Notes: generated by a model from the sequence alone, not told the origin. DNA of 64,000 nucleotides from Molossus alvarezi (GCA_037176705.1 CM073897.1:42844488-42908487); one strand, 5' to 3'. Counted from the stretch's first letter, positions 12,201 through 27,054 are shown. Translations and numbers: made by a program.

Positions 12201-15200
12201 TGAACACATGACATACCAGCTAAGGCATACTTAGAGGAAAATTTATAGCTATACGTACTTATACTGAAAAAGAAGAAAGATCTCAAATCAGTAACCTAAA
12301 CTTCCACCTGAAAGACACTGAAAAAAGAGAGCTTACTAAATCTAAAGCATGCAGAAGGAAGGAAATAAGAAATAAGGAAGTTTAGAAATTAATGAAATAG
12401 AGACTAGGAAAACAATAAATAAAATAAATGAAACCAAAATGTACACTGATGCCTTTCAAACAGTATCATGAGCCATTGGTGGATAATGCAATCAGTTTCG
12501 TGAGTCATGATCAGTAGTTTTTGAAAAAATAGAATTCAAATATCAGAGTACAGCAGGAGATGTGTATGTATTTGTGTGAGTACCATATTGCAATGTAATG
12601 GATATTTCTTACCGTGGGCTTCAGTCTAAAAAGTATAAAAGGCAGAGTTCTACACTATATTATAACCTACTATGCCACCTCGTTTCACTAAGGTATTTTT
12701 TTTTTTTAATTTTCACCCAAGGACACTTTTGCATTTATCTTCAGATAGACTGGGAGGGAGAGAGGGAGAAAGAGAGAGAGAGAGAGAAACATTAATGTGA
12801 GAGAGACACATCGAGTGGCTGCCACCCACACGACCTCAACCGGGACCGGGGACAAACTACCACTGAGGTATGTGCCCCTAGCAGGAACCCAAACCGGGAC
12901 TCTCCGGTCCGCGGGCTGATGCTCTAACCACTGAGCAAAACCAGCCAGGGCACACTAAGGTATTTTTAGTTCCTGTTAACTGCACTATGCAGATAGCTTA
13001 TTTTAGTAGCTTTGGACTAGTTATGAGAAAAAGATAACTGATACTTTGTTTTAAATGCTGGGGGAAAGAGCTAAAATGAAAAAAGATTAACAGTACTAAG
13101 TGTTGACAAGGATGTGGCAAAACTGGAACACTTTCAGATTACTGGTGGAAGTGTAAATTAGTTAAACTAGTACAGCTGCTTTGGAAAGCTATTTGGCAGT
13201 GTCTTCTTAAACGAAACATACAAGCATGTTCTCACTTCCAGCAATTCCACTCCTAAGTATATTTCCAACAAAAAGGTGAAGGTGTAGCCCTGGGCGGTTT
13301 GGCTCAGAGGTTAAAGCATTGGTCTGCGATCCAGAGAGACCGGGGTTCGGTTCCCACTAAGGGCACATACCTCGGTTGCAGTTTGTCCCCAGCCCTGGTT
13401 GGGTCATGCGGGTGGCAACCACTTGATGTGTCCCTTTCACATCGATGTTTCTCTCTCCCTCCCACTCTATCTGAACAAAAAATGGAAAAAAAAAATGTCC
13501 TCAGGTGAGGATAAAAAAAAAAAGGTGAAGGTGTGAAGGTGTATACTAAAAGCCACATTCAAGAATACTCATAGTACAAAAACTGTGGGCTCTCAGGGAA
13601 AAAAAACAACAACAAAAAACTCATAGCATTATTCAGAGTAGCTATAAACTGGAAATAACCCATATATCCATCAAGAGTAGAAAGGACAAATGGATTGTGG
13701 TGTATTCACAAATGCAATAACCATGCAGTAATGAGAATGAATAAACTATAGCTATATGCCATAATATAATCTCTATTCTCACAAAGATAATTTTAAGCAA
13801 AAGGAACCAGATACTGTTTTATTTTATAAAATACAAAAATAGGCAAAAATAAATTTATGTGTTAGAAGTTAAGATGCTGGCTGTTCTTGGTAGTGGTGGT
13901 GTAGTTACTAGGAAGAGGCACAAAGGGGATTTCTGGGGTGCTGGTCATGTTCTATTTCTTTATCTGGGTGCTTGTGATATGTGTGTATTCATTTTGTGAA
14001 AGTTAATTGAGCAGTATACTTAAAATTTTTATATATTACTGTATGGATATTAAATGTATTTAAAATTATACATTTCTCCACCCTGGCCGGTTTTGCTCAG
14101 TGGTTAGAGCGTCAGCCTGCGGTCCAGAGAAACCCAGTTCGGTTCCCGCCAAGGGCATGTACCTCGATTGCAGTTTGTCCCTGGCCCTGGATGGGGTCAT
14201 GCGGGTGGCAACCACTCGATGTGTCCCTTTCGTGTCAATGTTTCTCTCTCTCTCCCTCCCACTCTATCTGAACAAAAAATGGAAAAATGTCCTCGGGTGA
14301 GGATAACAAAAAAATAATAAAATTTATACATTTCTGTACCCACTCCTACCTTTACAAGGCAGAATGCCAACTGATGGACTACAGTGATGAACAAATGGGA
14401 GTCTTATTTCTTATTTTCTAAGAACTTATGATTCTTTTTGGAGGACACATACGCAAGTAACATGATACTAGACAGGCTATGGTGAAAATGCAGTGTTCAG
14501 AGTCATTCTTAAAGCTGATAGAATGCTTTTGTTTCTGTTTTGTTGTTGTTTTTAAGATATCTTAATCATGTTCTTTTTTTCTCTCTTTTGTTTTTATAGC
14601 ACCTAACAGATACTTCCCATGGTGTAAGAAATAAGTGCCTGCAATTACTTGGCAATCTTGGCTCTTTGGAGAAAAGTGTCACAAAGGATGCAGAAGGTCT
14701 AGCTGTCAGAGATGTTCAGAAGATTATAGGAGATTACTTCAGTGACCAAGATCCACGTGTCAGAACGGCAGCTATAAAAGCCATGGTAAATGTGATCATG
14801 GAAACTAAATGGGGATAGTTTTATTTGTTTGTTTTTCATTTGTACATGGCTAATGCTACCTTGGATACATTCTGAATCCCCCCAGGATAAACCTTATGCA
14901 TACTTTTTGGGAAGGTGTTGATGGCATCGCAGAGCTCAAAGGCACACATTTCTGTATAACAGGTGTGCTTTTCTTTTGCCTTCTCTGGTAGCTTTCACCT
15001 GTATTTCTGAAACATAGCAGCCGCCCCCACCCCCACCTTCCCTGCATACTATATTATGATAGGTTCAGGTTGTACCTTCCATGTTTCAGAAATGTAGGAA
15101 AAATTTACCAGTGTGGGGGTGTTTTTAGGAGGAAATGGTGTTAATCATTTCTTCCTCAGCCTTCTTATTATTGTTTCATATTTCTCTAATATCCCTTTGG

Positions 15201-18200
15201 GAGAGTCCATGGGTTCGATTTATTAAGTGTTTGAATACATCTACTAAAAGTCTTTGAGCAAGTTTCTTCTTTATATAGCACTGATTTTGGCTAATGGAAA
15301 CCATGTTAATCTGATACAATGGGGGGAAAGTATGTGAGATTGTGGGGAGACATTGGAAATATGGATTTTTTCCCCAAATACTTAAACTATATTTTTATTT
15401 TATAGTTGCAGCTTCATGAAAGAGGACTGAAATTATACCAAACAATTTATAATCAGGTACCTTAAGTGATTATCTGCAAGGGGAAGGAGAGGTATCATGA
15501 AACTGGGAGGCTGGCACATTGGTTGTCAGAATTTGAAAACACAGAGCTTTAGTTTGCTAATAGAGGTAACATTAATTGGGATGAATATGAGGTTGTATTC
15601 AAAACATACATTCTAATAAGAGAATGGGGGATATGTAATTGAATAGCACTAGTATATATGAGAAGGACTTTTAGGAGGATTTAGATAGCTCAATATAAAT
15701 ATAGTGTACAAAGAAAAGTGTAGTGTTCAGAATAAGGAAAGTGGTAGTGTTGCTGATCTCTCATTGCTTGGGCCAAAGCTGAAGTCAGTTCTGGACACTC
15801 ACTTGACAAACTGGAGAAAGATGACCAAGTCTCTGGGCTCATATGAAAACTTATCACATGATTGTTATAGTATTGATAAAGAAAGACACAATGAATTTAT
15901 AGTATCATTAGGAGAGGCAGATTGACTGCCTCACCAAAAGGCCTTACAAAGTGGTATTTCTCTTACAGAATAATTCCAGGAATCTAGAGATAGGTCATCT
16001 AAATCCATGCTCAGAGGCCAGTTTTTGTTAGTCTATGAAAGTGGTTTTATCTTTCAGAGGAAGATGATAATTAGCAAAGCCCTTATGACTGATGTGTACA
16101 CCAAATTTATTCTTTTAGAAAATGAAGTACAGTTCAGAATGGTTGTATTGATGTGACCAGCCCCTTCTCTTCCTATTGGAAAACCGTGTGGGAAGCCAAA
16201 TAATGAAAGGAAACTTGGGGAGTAAGGACTCAGAGGAAGAAAGGTTAACCAGATGATTCATATGTTTAATGGCATAAGACTGTGTCGGTTAAGTAGTGTT
16301 AAAAAACAAAATTCAACCAGATATATTTAAAGATCTAATTGGCTTTATTAAAAAATTCACGAATCAGGCAATATCTCATATAGTGAATAGAAAGATGTTT
16401 CAAAGAGTTGTACAAAATGGGAGATTTTTGTAGGCAGAAAGAAGGTGGGGCAAGGAATATAAAAGAATGGGTTATTTTGGGCAAAGTTACTTTCCCTTAA
16501 GGGAAGGCAGAGGGTCTCATCGGGCAGATTATCTCAGTAGTGCTGACCAGGAAATTCCAAACTGATTAGTTTAAAATTCCCTTCTTGGGAGAAGCTGAAA
16601 CTAGTTGAGTTAGGTATTAGTCTTGGTGGGGCTTAGCACAGATGACTCTAGTTTGGGCCTGTTTCTTTTTAGCTCTAGGCAAGCAGTGATGAGGGCCTCG
16701 AGGGAGTGAGGATGGAATGAGGTGGAGAATTTGAGATATAAGGTGGAATTAGGTACCTAATGAATTATTTTGGTTATGTTGAGTTTGAAGGGTTGATGGG
16801 ACAACAACCTTGAGGGGAATTCCAGACCATAAATAGGAATTCCCTATTCCTATTTATGCAGGTCTGGAGCTCAGGAGAGATCAGAGCTGGAGGTAGATAT
16901 TTGGAGCCCTCATTATCTAGGGGGCATGAGGATACTCAGGGAGGGTAAGAAGATTGAAAGAGACCAAGGATGGAGCTGTAAGCAAAGTCCAACATTTAAG
17001 AGGTAGACAGAAGAAAGCAGCCCTAGAATAGAACTAAGGAGCAGCCAGATGGAAGTAGAGGAAAAATATATTCCAGAAAAGGCAGAAGGGAGTTCTCATA
17101 GTCAACAGTGTCAGATGTTAGTGAAAGGTCAGTTAGGATAGGAAGTATTTTTAACTGTAGCAACTTCTGAGGAGAATGAGAGGAGGCAGTGCTACAATCA
17201 TCTAGTGGGTAGAGGCCAGGGATGCTGCCAAACATCTTACAGTGCACAGGACAGTCCCTCACAAAGAATTTTTCAGTCTAAATTATCAGTAGTGCCAAGA
17301 TAGAGAAACCCTGGTTAAGCGGACAGATAGGTTAAGTGGAATTAAAGAGCAGGTGTGATGGGTTAAGTCATGGAAATGGAAGAGCTGGTGGAGTAGCAGT
17401 TCTGGTCAGAGCATGGAATATACGATTTTAAAATCTCAGACATGGAGTGTTTCTGGGTGTTGTTGAAGTCAAGGGTGTTGCTAAAACTGAGTGGAGTAGA
17501 GATTCCATTTCAGACCAAAGTAAAACAGAAAAATCTGGCCTTTTTGGGCAGTTTAGCATTAAAATTGTAGTTATTTCAGATGGATTGTCAATCAGAAATT
17601 TGTGCTTTGAATTTATAGATTGGGGGTAGGGGATCTCTGGTGTTTGAGCCTGTGAGATCAGCAGTGTGGGCTCCCAGCAGGCTTTGCTGGAATTGTGCTA
17701 TTCTAGATGGCTTTTGTGCTATCAGTTTGTGATTCTGCTTTAGACTTGGGGTGGAAGGGTTCACAGTCAGAACATAGAGCAGCTGACAGAAACCAAGAAT
17801 TCTTTGTTGGACAAAGGCTCAAGTAGTTAAAAACACCCACAGGTATGATTGACATCCTTATCCAGCCACCCTGTCTTCATTGTGAAAATATTATGAACAT
17901 CATCTGGAGGGACACAAAACTAAAAGACTTTTGGAACCCTTGTTTGCAGGCCTGTAAATTGCTCTCTGATGACTATGAACAAGTGCGCAGTGCTGCAGTC
18001 CAGCTTATTTGGGTTGTCAGTCAGCTCTACCCTGAAAGGTCAGTGTGGGTGTAAACCAGCTTTTGTTCATTGCTAAGCCATTTTTTTCTCCTCCCATCAT
18101 GCAGAAGCCCACCTCCAGAAAAGGAATGTTGGTTAGATTTTTGGAAGGCAATGTGAAATAGGGGAAAAGCACAGACACTGAAAATCAGGATGTCTGGTTC

Positions 18201-21200
18201 TTGTTCTTCAGTTCCGCCATACTTTCTGTGTTTCTTGGGAAAGCTACTTCAGCTCTCTGGGTCCCAACCTCCTCTTTTGTAAATGAAGAATAAGTGAAGG
18301 GATGAGACTGTTTTTCTCAAGTGCTTTGCAGCTTTCTCCCAACTCCCACCCCACCCTTTTAAAATCTTTAAAATTATTTGGAGCCCATTTTAGTAAATAC
18401 AAATGTCTGATAAAGATACCAGATGGTTTGAGAATAATGATTCCTTATGTAGTGTTTTCCTGGTTTAAAATGTTTTTGCAGTAATCAGCTAATTCTTACA
18501 GTGATTCTTTGAAGTAGAGAGACAAATATTAAAAAAAAAAGAAAGAAATTGGAATTTGCCTCTTCTTTTAACCAGATATGAAAGTTTGTTTTATATTGAT
18601 TTATTCTGAGATTTATTATATTGACAGCAATGCAAATATAGAAAAACATAAAAATATACTCTGTGGTAACTAGTTTTTGGTATCTTCATAAATCTTTGTA
18701 CCTTTGATGAGTTAAACACTTATTCAAGACCATGAAAATTTGCAGTGCATTTAATAGGATTGGTTTATACTCCCAGAGTCATTTGTTTACTTTTTTTTCT
18801 TTATTGATTTTTAGAGAGAGAGGAAGGGAGAGGGAGAGATAGGAAACATCCATGAGAGAGAACATCGATTGGCCACCTCCTGCATGCCCTCTACTGGGTA
18901 TTGGGCCCACAACCTGGACATGTGCCCTGACCAGGAATCGAAACGGTGACCTCTTAGGTGCATGGGTCGACACTCAACCACTGAGCCACACTGGCCGGGT
19001 TGTTTACTATTAAATGTATTTCATCATTTTAGGATTTTAATTATTCAGTTATCATTTCTACTTGTGCCATTTTTCATTGGTCATTCCCAGTTTATTGAAC
19101 TTGAAGCTTTAGGTATATGTTTTGTCATTTGTAGTTTTTTTTTTTCTTTTTATTTAGCATTGTCCCTATCCCTTCTTCTAATGAAGAAATTCGCTTAGTT
19201 GATGATGCTTTTGGAAAAATTTGTCACATGGTCAGTGATGGCTCCTGGGTGGTTCGAGTTCAAGCTGCAAAGCTATTGGTAAGTTATACTTTCTTTAATG
19301 AATATGTTGCCTGTTATACTTATACAAACATTTTGAGAAACTACAGGTAGGAACTGTTGTAACCCACTATTAGAAATCCTGGTATTTCTTAATGGAGAAG
19401 TAGTAGTCTTTTAGAACTAGGAAGAATATTGAAGAAAATTCTATTTAAACTTGTTGGTATATGAGATAGCCAAGGCCTAGAGAAAACGGAAAATAATAAA
19501 AAGAATTGCTGCCGTTTACTAAGCACCCACTATGACCTAGATACTTTGCTCTGAGGCCATTTACATGATCTTATTTACTCTTCACAGTAACCCAGCAAGG
19601 TAGATATTATTATTCCCATTTTCCAAGCGAGAAAACTGAGGCTCTGAGAAGTTAAGTAAATTATCCAACTAATACAAATAGAAAGTTGTGAAATAGGATT
19701 CAGATACTAATCTCCTGACTTTTAGCCTATTGTGCTCTTCCTGTTTTGCCTTTGGTGACTCATAGTACATTTGTAAAAAATGTTAATTTTTTAAAAATGG
19801 AACTGTCTTAAGGGGTGTTAACCCATTAATAGCCTTGTTTTATATCTTTGTTATCTTTGAGATGTCGTTTGATCTTAGTTTTGGTTTCTCGTCTGTTAAG
19901 TGGGTTATAATATCTCTCATATTTATCTCACTGGATTGTCATGATTGTCAAATGAGATACTGTCTATGAAAATGTTTATAAGTAGTAACATATTCTACTA
20001 TGTGTAATGGTGGGGGTGGTATAGTATATAAATATATATAAGTATATAAAAATTTGTGAATATCACAGCAAGAATATCAGATTCTTTTTGGACACTTTCT
20101 GAGGGACTCCAATTCTACCAGTCTTGGTGAGATTTTTGGCTAAATACTTTGGACCTGACTGTATTAGACACAGATCCACTGATAGCCCTAGTTCTGTGAC
20201 CAGTATTTATGGGGTAATTGCTAAAACCTGTGTGAAGCATTTTCATGGACTAATAAGGAATTTGGATGATTTCAGTATTTCAGTAAATAATTATGTTGTT
20301 TGTTCATAATAAAATACAGAGTAAAACAAATGAGTTGTTATTGATTTTATTATTATTATTACTATTATTATTATTTTTGTTAATCCTCACCCAAGGATAT
20401 TTTTCCATTGATCTTTAGGGGTGGTGGGAGAGAAACATCGATGTGAGAGAGACACATCAGTTGGTTGCTTCCTGCAAGACCCTGACTAGGGTCAGGGATC
20501 AAACCTGCAACCCAGGTACATGCCCTTGACTGGAATTGAACCCCACGACCCTTCGGTCCATGGGCTGACGCTCTAACTGCTGGGCTAAACTGGCCAGGAT
20601 TGATGTTATTTTATTTTTTAATTTATTAACTTATTTATTAATTCCTCACCCAAAGACATTTTTGCATTTATCTTCAGATAGAGTGGGAGGGAGAAGGGAG
20701 GGAGAGAGAGAAACATCGATGTGAGAGAGACACATTGACTGCCTGCTACCCACACGACTCCACCCGGGGCCGGGGACAAACTGCAACCAAGGTACGTGCC
20801 CTTAGCGGGAACCGAACCCGGACTCCCTGGTCCGTGGGCTGGTGCTCTAAGTGTTGAGCCAAACTGGCCAGGGCTGGATCTTGACTTTCACAGCTGAATC
20901 TTTGACTTTCTAGATTGGAGACCCAGAGCAAGAATGCAACACATTTATCCTGTCTTAAATCCAAATGGTTTCTGGGATGGCACTTAGGAACCCTACTATT
21001 TTTGTTGTTGTTGTTGTTAGAAAACATTCTGACCCCACAGTGCCACTGAAGAAGCTAGACTAGGAGAGGCAAAGCCCACAGCAGGAACTCTGGCAGCCAA
21101 CTGGAACATGCCATCATCCTTACGTAATTCTCATTTAACAAGGTGTACAACTCCTTGAGCAGTTAAGCATTACCCATATCTAAAGTTTCCCTCATAAAAA

Positions 21201-24200
21201 CCCTGTGGAAAGGAATATGGTTCTTGACGGCATGTTGAATAGCACCATGTGATAGTATTAATTTAGTTTGGGTACCGGCTGTGTGTCCCAAAACTGGTAT
21301 CTGTGTTTGGCAGCCTTGTTGATGTTCCTGGCTGGGCCCTGGCATGCCATTAACAGCTCCATTGCTCTCTGGATGTACTGTAACTTCTGCATTGGAGTGG
21401 TGGGATTTTTTTGAAGGCTGCTAAATCTTAATCTCCTGGGAATCATATGCAGAGTCTGACTTGGTGCCTCCTGAATTTGGTTTCTCCTTTTTTCTCATCT
21501 GTTTTTTGTTTTGGCACCCAAGTCCCCTCTTCCTTCGGCATGTCCCCTCTCCTCCTCATTGTATCCATCTACCCCGCACATGTTCTAGTCATTCAGCTCC
21601 AGACTCTGCTGGCTGGCTGAAGACTTGCTGTCCTCTGCCATCGCTGAGGTGCAGGCTGCGGAGGCGGCGCTGGGGACTGTGGGTATGGGGGCCAGCACGG
21701 CCGTGGAGATAGCTGCCAGAGCTATAGATGTTTTTATGATTGGTGAGATATATTTTATGATGAACTCATTATCTTTTTGGTACAAATTTGTTCTTCCTGT
21801 GCTTTCATGAATGATTAATGATCTACTTAGTCATGAATCCAGAGGAATTTGGAATTCTTTTTCTGTGTCCTATATCCTCTGAATCATCAACTCTTATCAG
21901 TTCTGCCTTCTTCACATACCTTGAATCTATCTGCCCTTCTCCATTCTGCTGAACCTGTGCTACTTCAGGTCTGACCATTTTTCAAGTAGGTTACTATTCT
22001 GTAGGGCTCTTGGTATTTGTAGATTTAAAGTGGAAAGCTGTAGCTATTGTTAGATAACACTGGAAATTTATTACAGATAATGGTATGTAAATTTGTAAAG
22101 TCAGAATTTGATTAGTACATACTCTTTGCTACAATGTAGGGAGAGAGTTTAGCTGAAGGCATCCAAGGAGGGCATTGACACTTTGATTGAGTAATTTAGT
22201 GTGAAGTCATTAAAACTTTCTTTGTAGGAAAAAAAAATGCCACTTAAAAAGCCAACTGCTAACACTAGTGGTAAAACTAGAAAATGAGGAACTTTTAAAA
22301 ATTTATAATTCTTCATAAAATTGATGTTTTGCATTAAAAAAATGAATGTTAGAATTGGTGTTGACTCAGATCTATGTAACAAACAAGGCTACTACTGTAC
22401 CATGTAGCGATAAGAAAAAGTGGTTTAGAAACGAAGTCAAAACAGTACAACAGTTGCTCTCCTAGAGTTGTAGGAAAGATGTTAACTTGGGTAAGGATAT
22501 TCCCAAAGGATATATAACTTTCTATGGAAAATGTGCTTGGAGAAAAGTCTGAGCCTGTATAAGCAGGCCAGGGCAATACTTGTTTTATTTAAAGAATGAA
22601 TAAATGGCCCTGGCCAGTTTAGCTCAGCAGTTGGAGCGTCAGCCTGCGGTCTAGAGAGACTCGGGTTCGGTTCCCGCTAAGGGCATGTACCTCAGTTGCG
22701 GTTTGTCCCCGGCCCTGGTTGGGGTTGTGTGGGTGGCAACCACTTGCACTCGATGTGTCCCTTTCACGTCGATGTTTCTCTCTCTTCCTTTCTCTCCCTC
22801 CCACTCTACCTGAACAAAATATCTAAAAATGTCCTCGGGTAAGGATTAAAAAAAAAAGAAAGAAAGAAAGTGAACAAATGAATGGAAGGAATGAAATGAA
22901 AAGGAATGGAGAGATGGTGAAGAATAGTGGTTAAGGCAAAGGATTCTGGACCTGGGTTTATGGCCCAGCTCTGTAATTTACACTTTGTAACCTTGGATGA
23001 GTTACTTAATCTTTTTGTGCCTACCCCCACCTGTATTTATTTATTTATATTATTATTGTTATTCTTCACCTGAGGATATTTCTTCCATTGATTTTTAGAG
23101 AGAGTGGAAGAGAGGGAAGGGTGGGGAGAGAGAGAGACAGAGACAGATATCGATCGGTTGCCTCTCACATGTGCCCCCCCAACCAGTGCCGGGCATCGAA
23201 ATTGCCCTTGACCAGGAATTGAACCTACAACCCTTTGGTTTGTAGGCCAATGCTCTCACTGCAGATCCACCCTGGCCAGAGCTCCCCCAATTTTAAAATC
23301 GGACTGATAATAGTATTTACTTCAGAAGGGGACTAAATGTGTTAATATATGTATAAAGCACTTAGATAGTATGTGACAGCATAAACTCTATTTAGGTGCT
23401 AGCTACTGCTGCTGCTACTGTTATTATTTTCCTGATGATTCAGAACCCATAGGCATCTTTAGTATCAAGAATAATGTTAACTTTACACATTTCAGTTGAC
23501 TGCAAAATTTGACTATTAAGATAATGTTCAGGTCTTAAAAGATGTTCAATTTGTTCTGGATTCTTTTTACAGGGCTCCATGGAGCAAGTCAGTTCTCATT
23601 TTTTGGAGCAGACACTTGACAAGAAGCTGATGTCAGATCTGAGGGTAACTTGAATTCTTTGTTATTTAAACTGGGTTTCTGTAACCAACACAATGTAACA
23701 ATATATGTCAAGTTGATGTTGATTTAATTTTGCAGCCCATGCATTTGTTAAATTAATGTAGGATGATTAGATTACATTTAATTAAAAATTTTAGTAACTT
23801 GAACCAAATTACAAGTTACTTCATTAAATTTTAAATTATTACAATAAAAAATAAATTATTATAATGAAATACTTTGTACAAGTTGTGTTTTACAAAGAAG
23901 AGTCAGTATTAATTTTCTTTGTGTTAGAAACTGCAAAGGTCTGGTCTTATTTTTTGAGATTGTGACATCTTAGGACCGCTTTTCAATAGCAGTTCCCATG
24001 AAAGAGTAAATAAATTCTATCTCTGAACTGTAACAAAATGCCTCTTACAGAATGTCTGCAAGCTTTTACTGTGACAGTTCTCTAGTATAGTCGCCAGAAC
24101 CAAATATGAGTGTGAGAATAGGATATGTACATTCATTGTCAATATCTTAATTTTTAAATTATAAAAGCAATAATAAAGAGTTATAGAATCTTTGATGAAT

Positions 24201-27054
24201 AGAAGGAAAGGGGGAAAATAACTTACTCATTTTCCCACTACTCTAACCCAATGAGTTTTGTCATTTTGGTGTATTTCTCCCCAGCTCTCCCCACCCCCCA
24301 ATTTAGCTTTATTGTTGAAAATATTACAGATGTCCCCCCATTTTCCCCCATTGACCCCCTCCACCATGCTCTCTCCCCAGCTCTTTTTTCTTATACATGT
24401 TTTAAATATATGCATATACTCTTGTAGTCTACTTTTTACATTTGCCACTGTATCATATGCTTTTTTTCATATTGCCAACTTTATACTTAGCATTGTTACT
24501 GATTGCATGATATTCTGTTAAGTAGTTACGCCATCAGTTTTTAGCTCTTCATTATAGATTTAGATCTCCTAATTTTTCCATCTTTTTACAAAAATATGTT
24601 TCTATTGATTTTTTAGATAGAGGAGAGAGAGAGAGAGAAACATCAGTGTGAGAGAGAAACATTGATCAGCTGCCTCCTGCACACCACCTACTGGGGGATT
24701 GATCCCACATCCCCAGCATGTACCCTAACCAGGAATTAAACCAGGATCTCTCAGTCCATGGGATGATGCTCAATCCACTGAGCTACACTGGCTGGGCTAA
24801 TTTTTCCATCTTAAATCATATAAAGAATATTGTCTTCTTCATATTAGCTTTTTTTATTCTTTTGATTTATTTGGTAATATCAGATAAATGCTAAGGAATG
24901 GTTGAGGAGTTTATATGAAATATTGCCGTATGGCTTTCCTGAAGGGCATTGCCTTCTTTTGAGGTAGGTGACTGATTTAAGTGTTCTTGTGTATTCTGGG
25001 GTGGAAGTGTAAAGAAGGATATACTCATGGTGAATGGTGAGGGATGGGTGGTCCAAAGGTTTCTAAGACATATCACAAGGTACAAACTTTACTACTGGGT
25101 CTAATCCATATCCTTGTAGGCTCAGGTGTTGTATTTCATCAGTGCCTTTAAGATAATCAGTCACTCCCGACCGATGTGGCTTAGTGATTGAGCCTTGACC
25201 CATGTACCAAGAGATCCCGGTTCGATTCCCAGTCAGGGCATATGCCCAGGTTGTGGACCAAATCCCCAGTGGGGGGCATGCAGGAAATGGCCAGTCAATG
25301 CTCTCTCTCATCGATGTTTTTATCTCTCTCTCCCTCTCCCTTCCTCTGTCTCTAAAATCAATAAAGAAAAAAAAAAAAGAGATGATCAGTCATGAGGATG
25401 TGGACTCACACCATGAACATTCATAAGAGGAGGATTATAAAGTATTCATTTATGATAAGAGTTGTAACTCTCAAGTGGACTGGATATTTACTTTAGCTAA
25501 TCAGTATATTCCCCATTAGGCATTCTGTGCAGAAAGTGAATTTTTTAGAAATCTCTTGAGAGGACAGTGTTGCTCGAATAGAACACAATTTTGTCAAATA
25601 GAGGCTTCCTTCTACTGGGACTGAAAAAAAATCTGTTCTAGGGCCAGTGTATCATCTACCCAGGATGGTACTTGGAGGGACACTGCCATTATTTACCTCT
25701 CTGGTTCTCCCTTTCTTATGTTGTCATTGCAAACATGAACACCTTTCTGTTCAACACATTCTTTCCCTGTCTTTAATAAGGTTACTGTCTTTTTTTTTTT
25801 TGGTACGTACCCCTAGTGGGAACTGAACCCAGGACTCTCTGGTCCGCAGGCCGACGCTCCAACTGCTGAACCAAACCAGCCAGGGCTCTTTTTTTTTAAA
25901 TTAATTTTTTTTACAGATGTTTATCCTCTTTCCGCCATTGACACTGTCCTCCCGATCCTGTCCCCCCTTCCCCCTTGTCCCCAGCATTGTTGTTTATGTC
26001 CATGGTTATACATACATGCATATAAGGTCTGTGGTTTATCTCTTTCCTCCCCCCAGCCTCCCTCCTCTGAGGTTTGTCAATCTGTACCCTACTTCTATGT
26101 CTCTGGGTCCATTTTGTTCATCAGTTTGTTTTGTTCATTATATTCCACAAATAAATGAGATGTGATAATTGTCTTTCTCTGGCTTGTTTCACTTAGGATA
26201 ATACTCTCCAGGTCCCTCTATGTTGTCTCAAAGGATAAGAGATCTTTTTTTCTTATAGCTGCATAGTATTCCATTGTGTATATGTACACAGCTTTTTTAT
26301 CCACTCATTTATTGATGGACACTTGGACTGTTTTCAGATCTTAGCGATTGTAAATAGTGCTGCTATGAACATAGGGGTACATATATTATTTCTGATTGGC
26401 GTTTCAGGCTTCTTAGGGCCCTCATTTATTGCGGTCAATCAGTTCCAGACTCTACTGCAATGAATGAATTTCCACGAAGTAGGATTCTTTATTTATATGG
26501 TCGTCCCTCGCCACTTTGTGCTTCGACTTTCGCAGCTTCACGTTATTGCATTTTTTTTCAAATACTATACTACTATATTTGAAAAATCCATGATAGAGTG
26601 AAGCCTCGAAAATCGAAGTGTGAAGTGGTGAGGGACGACTTTATTCCTAGAAGTGGGGTCACTGGGTCAAATGTCCGTTCAATTTTTAATTTTTTGAGGT
26701 AACACCATATTGTTTTCCATAGTGGCTGCACCAGTCTGCATTCCCACCAGCAGTGTACTAGAGTCCCCTTTTCTCCACCCCCTTACCAGCACTTGTTTGA
26801 TGATTTGTTGATGGCGGCCATTCTGACAGGTGTGAGGTGATACCTCATAGTTGTTTTAATTTGCATCTCTGTGGTGATTAGTGACATTAAGCATTTTTTC
26901 GTATGTCTCTTGTCCATTTGTATGTCCTATTTGTATGTCTATTTAGGTTCCCTGAATAAGGTTACTATCTTTAATAAGGTTACTGTCAGCAGTGATAGAC
27001 CTGTGAGCCTTTGGTCTTAAGTTGAATTATCATTTCCCTGCCCTGATCGATTGA

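Larger units (their letters stand above)
25790..26968 (-). mobile_element. L1 3' half, inverted, with TSD and two nested insertions
   Basis: Inverted L1 3' UTR and ORF2 end (CATTGACACTGTCCTCC, TTCACTTAGGATAATACTC, GTGGCTGCACCAGTCTGCAT). It is bounded by the 19-bp direct repeat CTTTAATAAGGTTACTGTC at 25771-25789 and 26969-26987. A head-only Ves SINE lies at its poly(T) end and a DNA-transposon-like insert at about 26416-26640. 5' truncated. Confidence 0.85.

Noticed and set aside
15704..15925. A 73-codon reading frame in an SINE-free stretch
   Set aside because: No recognisable motif, no splice signals that fit it into INTS4, and length within chance expectation.
17845..17949. Extension of the INTS4 exon at 17950 upstream, because the frame stays open
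   Set aside because: INTS4 similarity begins exactly after TTTGCAG at 17949. The upstream residues do not match and the exon phase fits only the shorter form.
20070..20330. A possible DNA-transposon relic (CAGTCAGGTCCAAAGTATTT on the - strand)
   Set aside because: A short resemblance to a known inverted-repeat end, but no matching opposite end could be found by eye.
24227..24521. Reading frames on both strands around 24230-24520
   Set aside because: They span an 83-base L1 insertion and an old repeat, with no consistent protein similarity.
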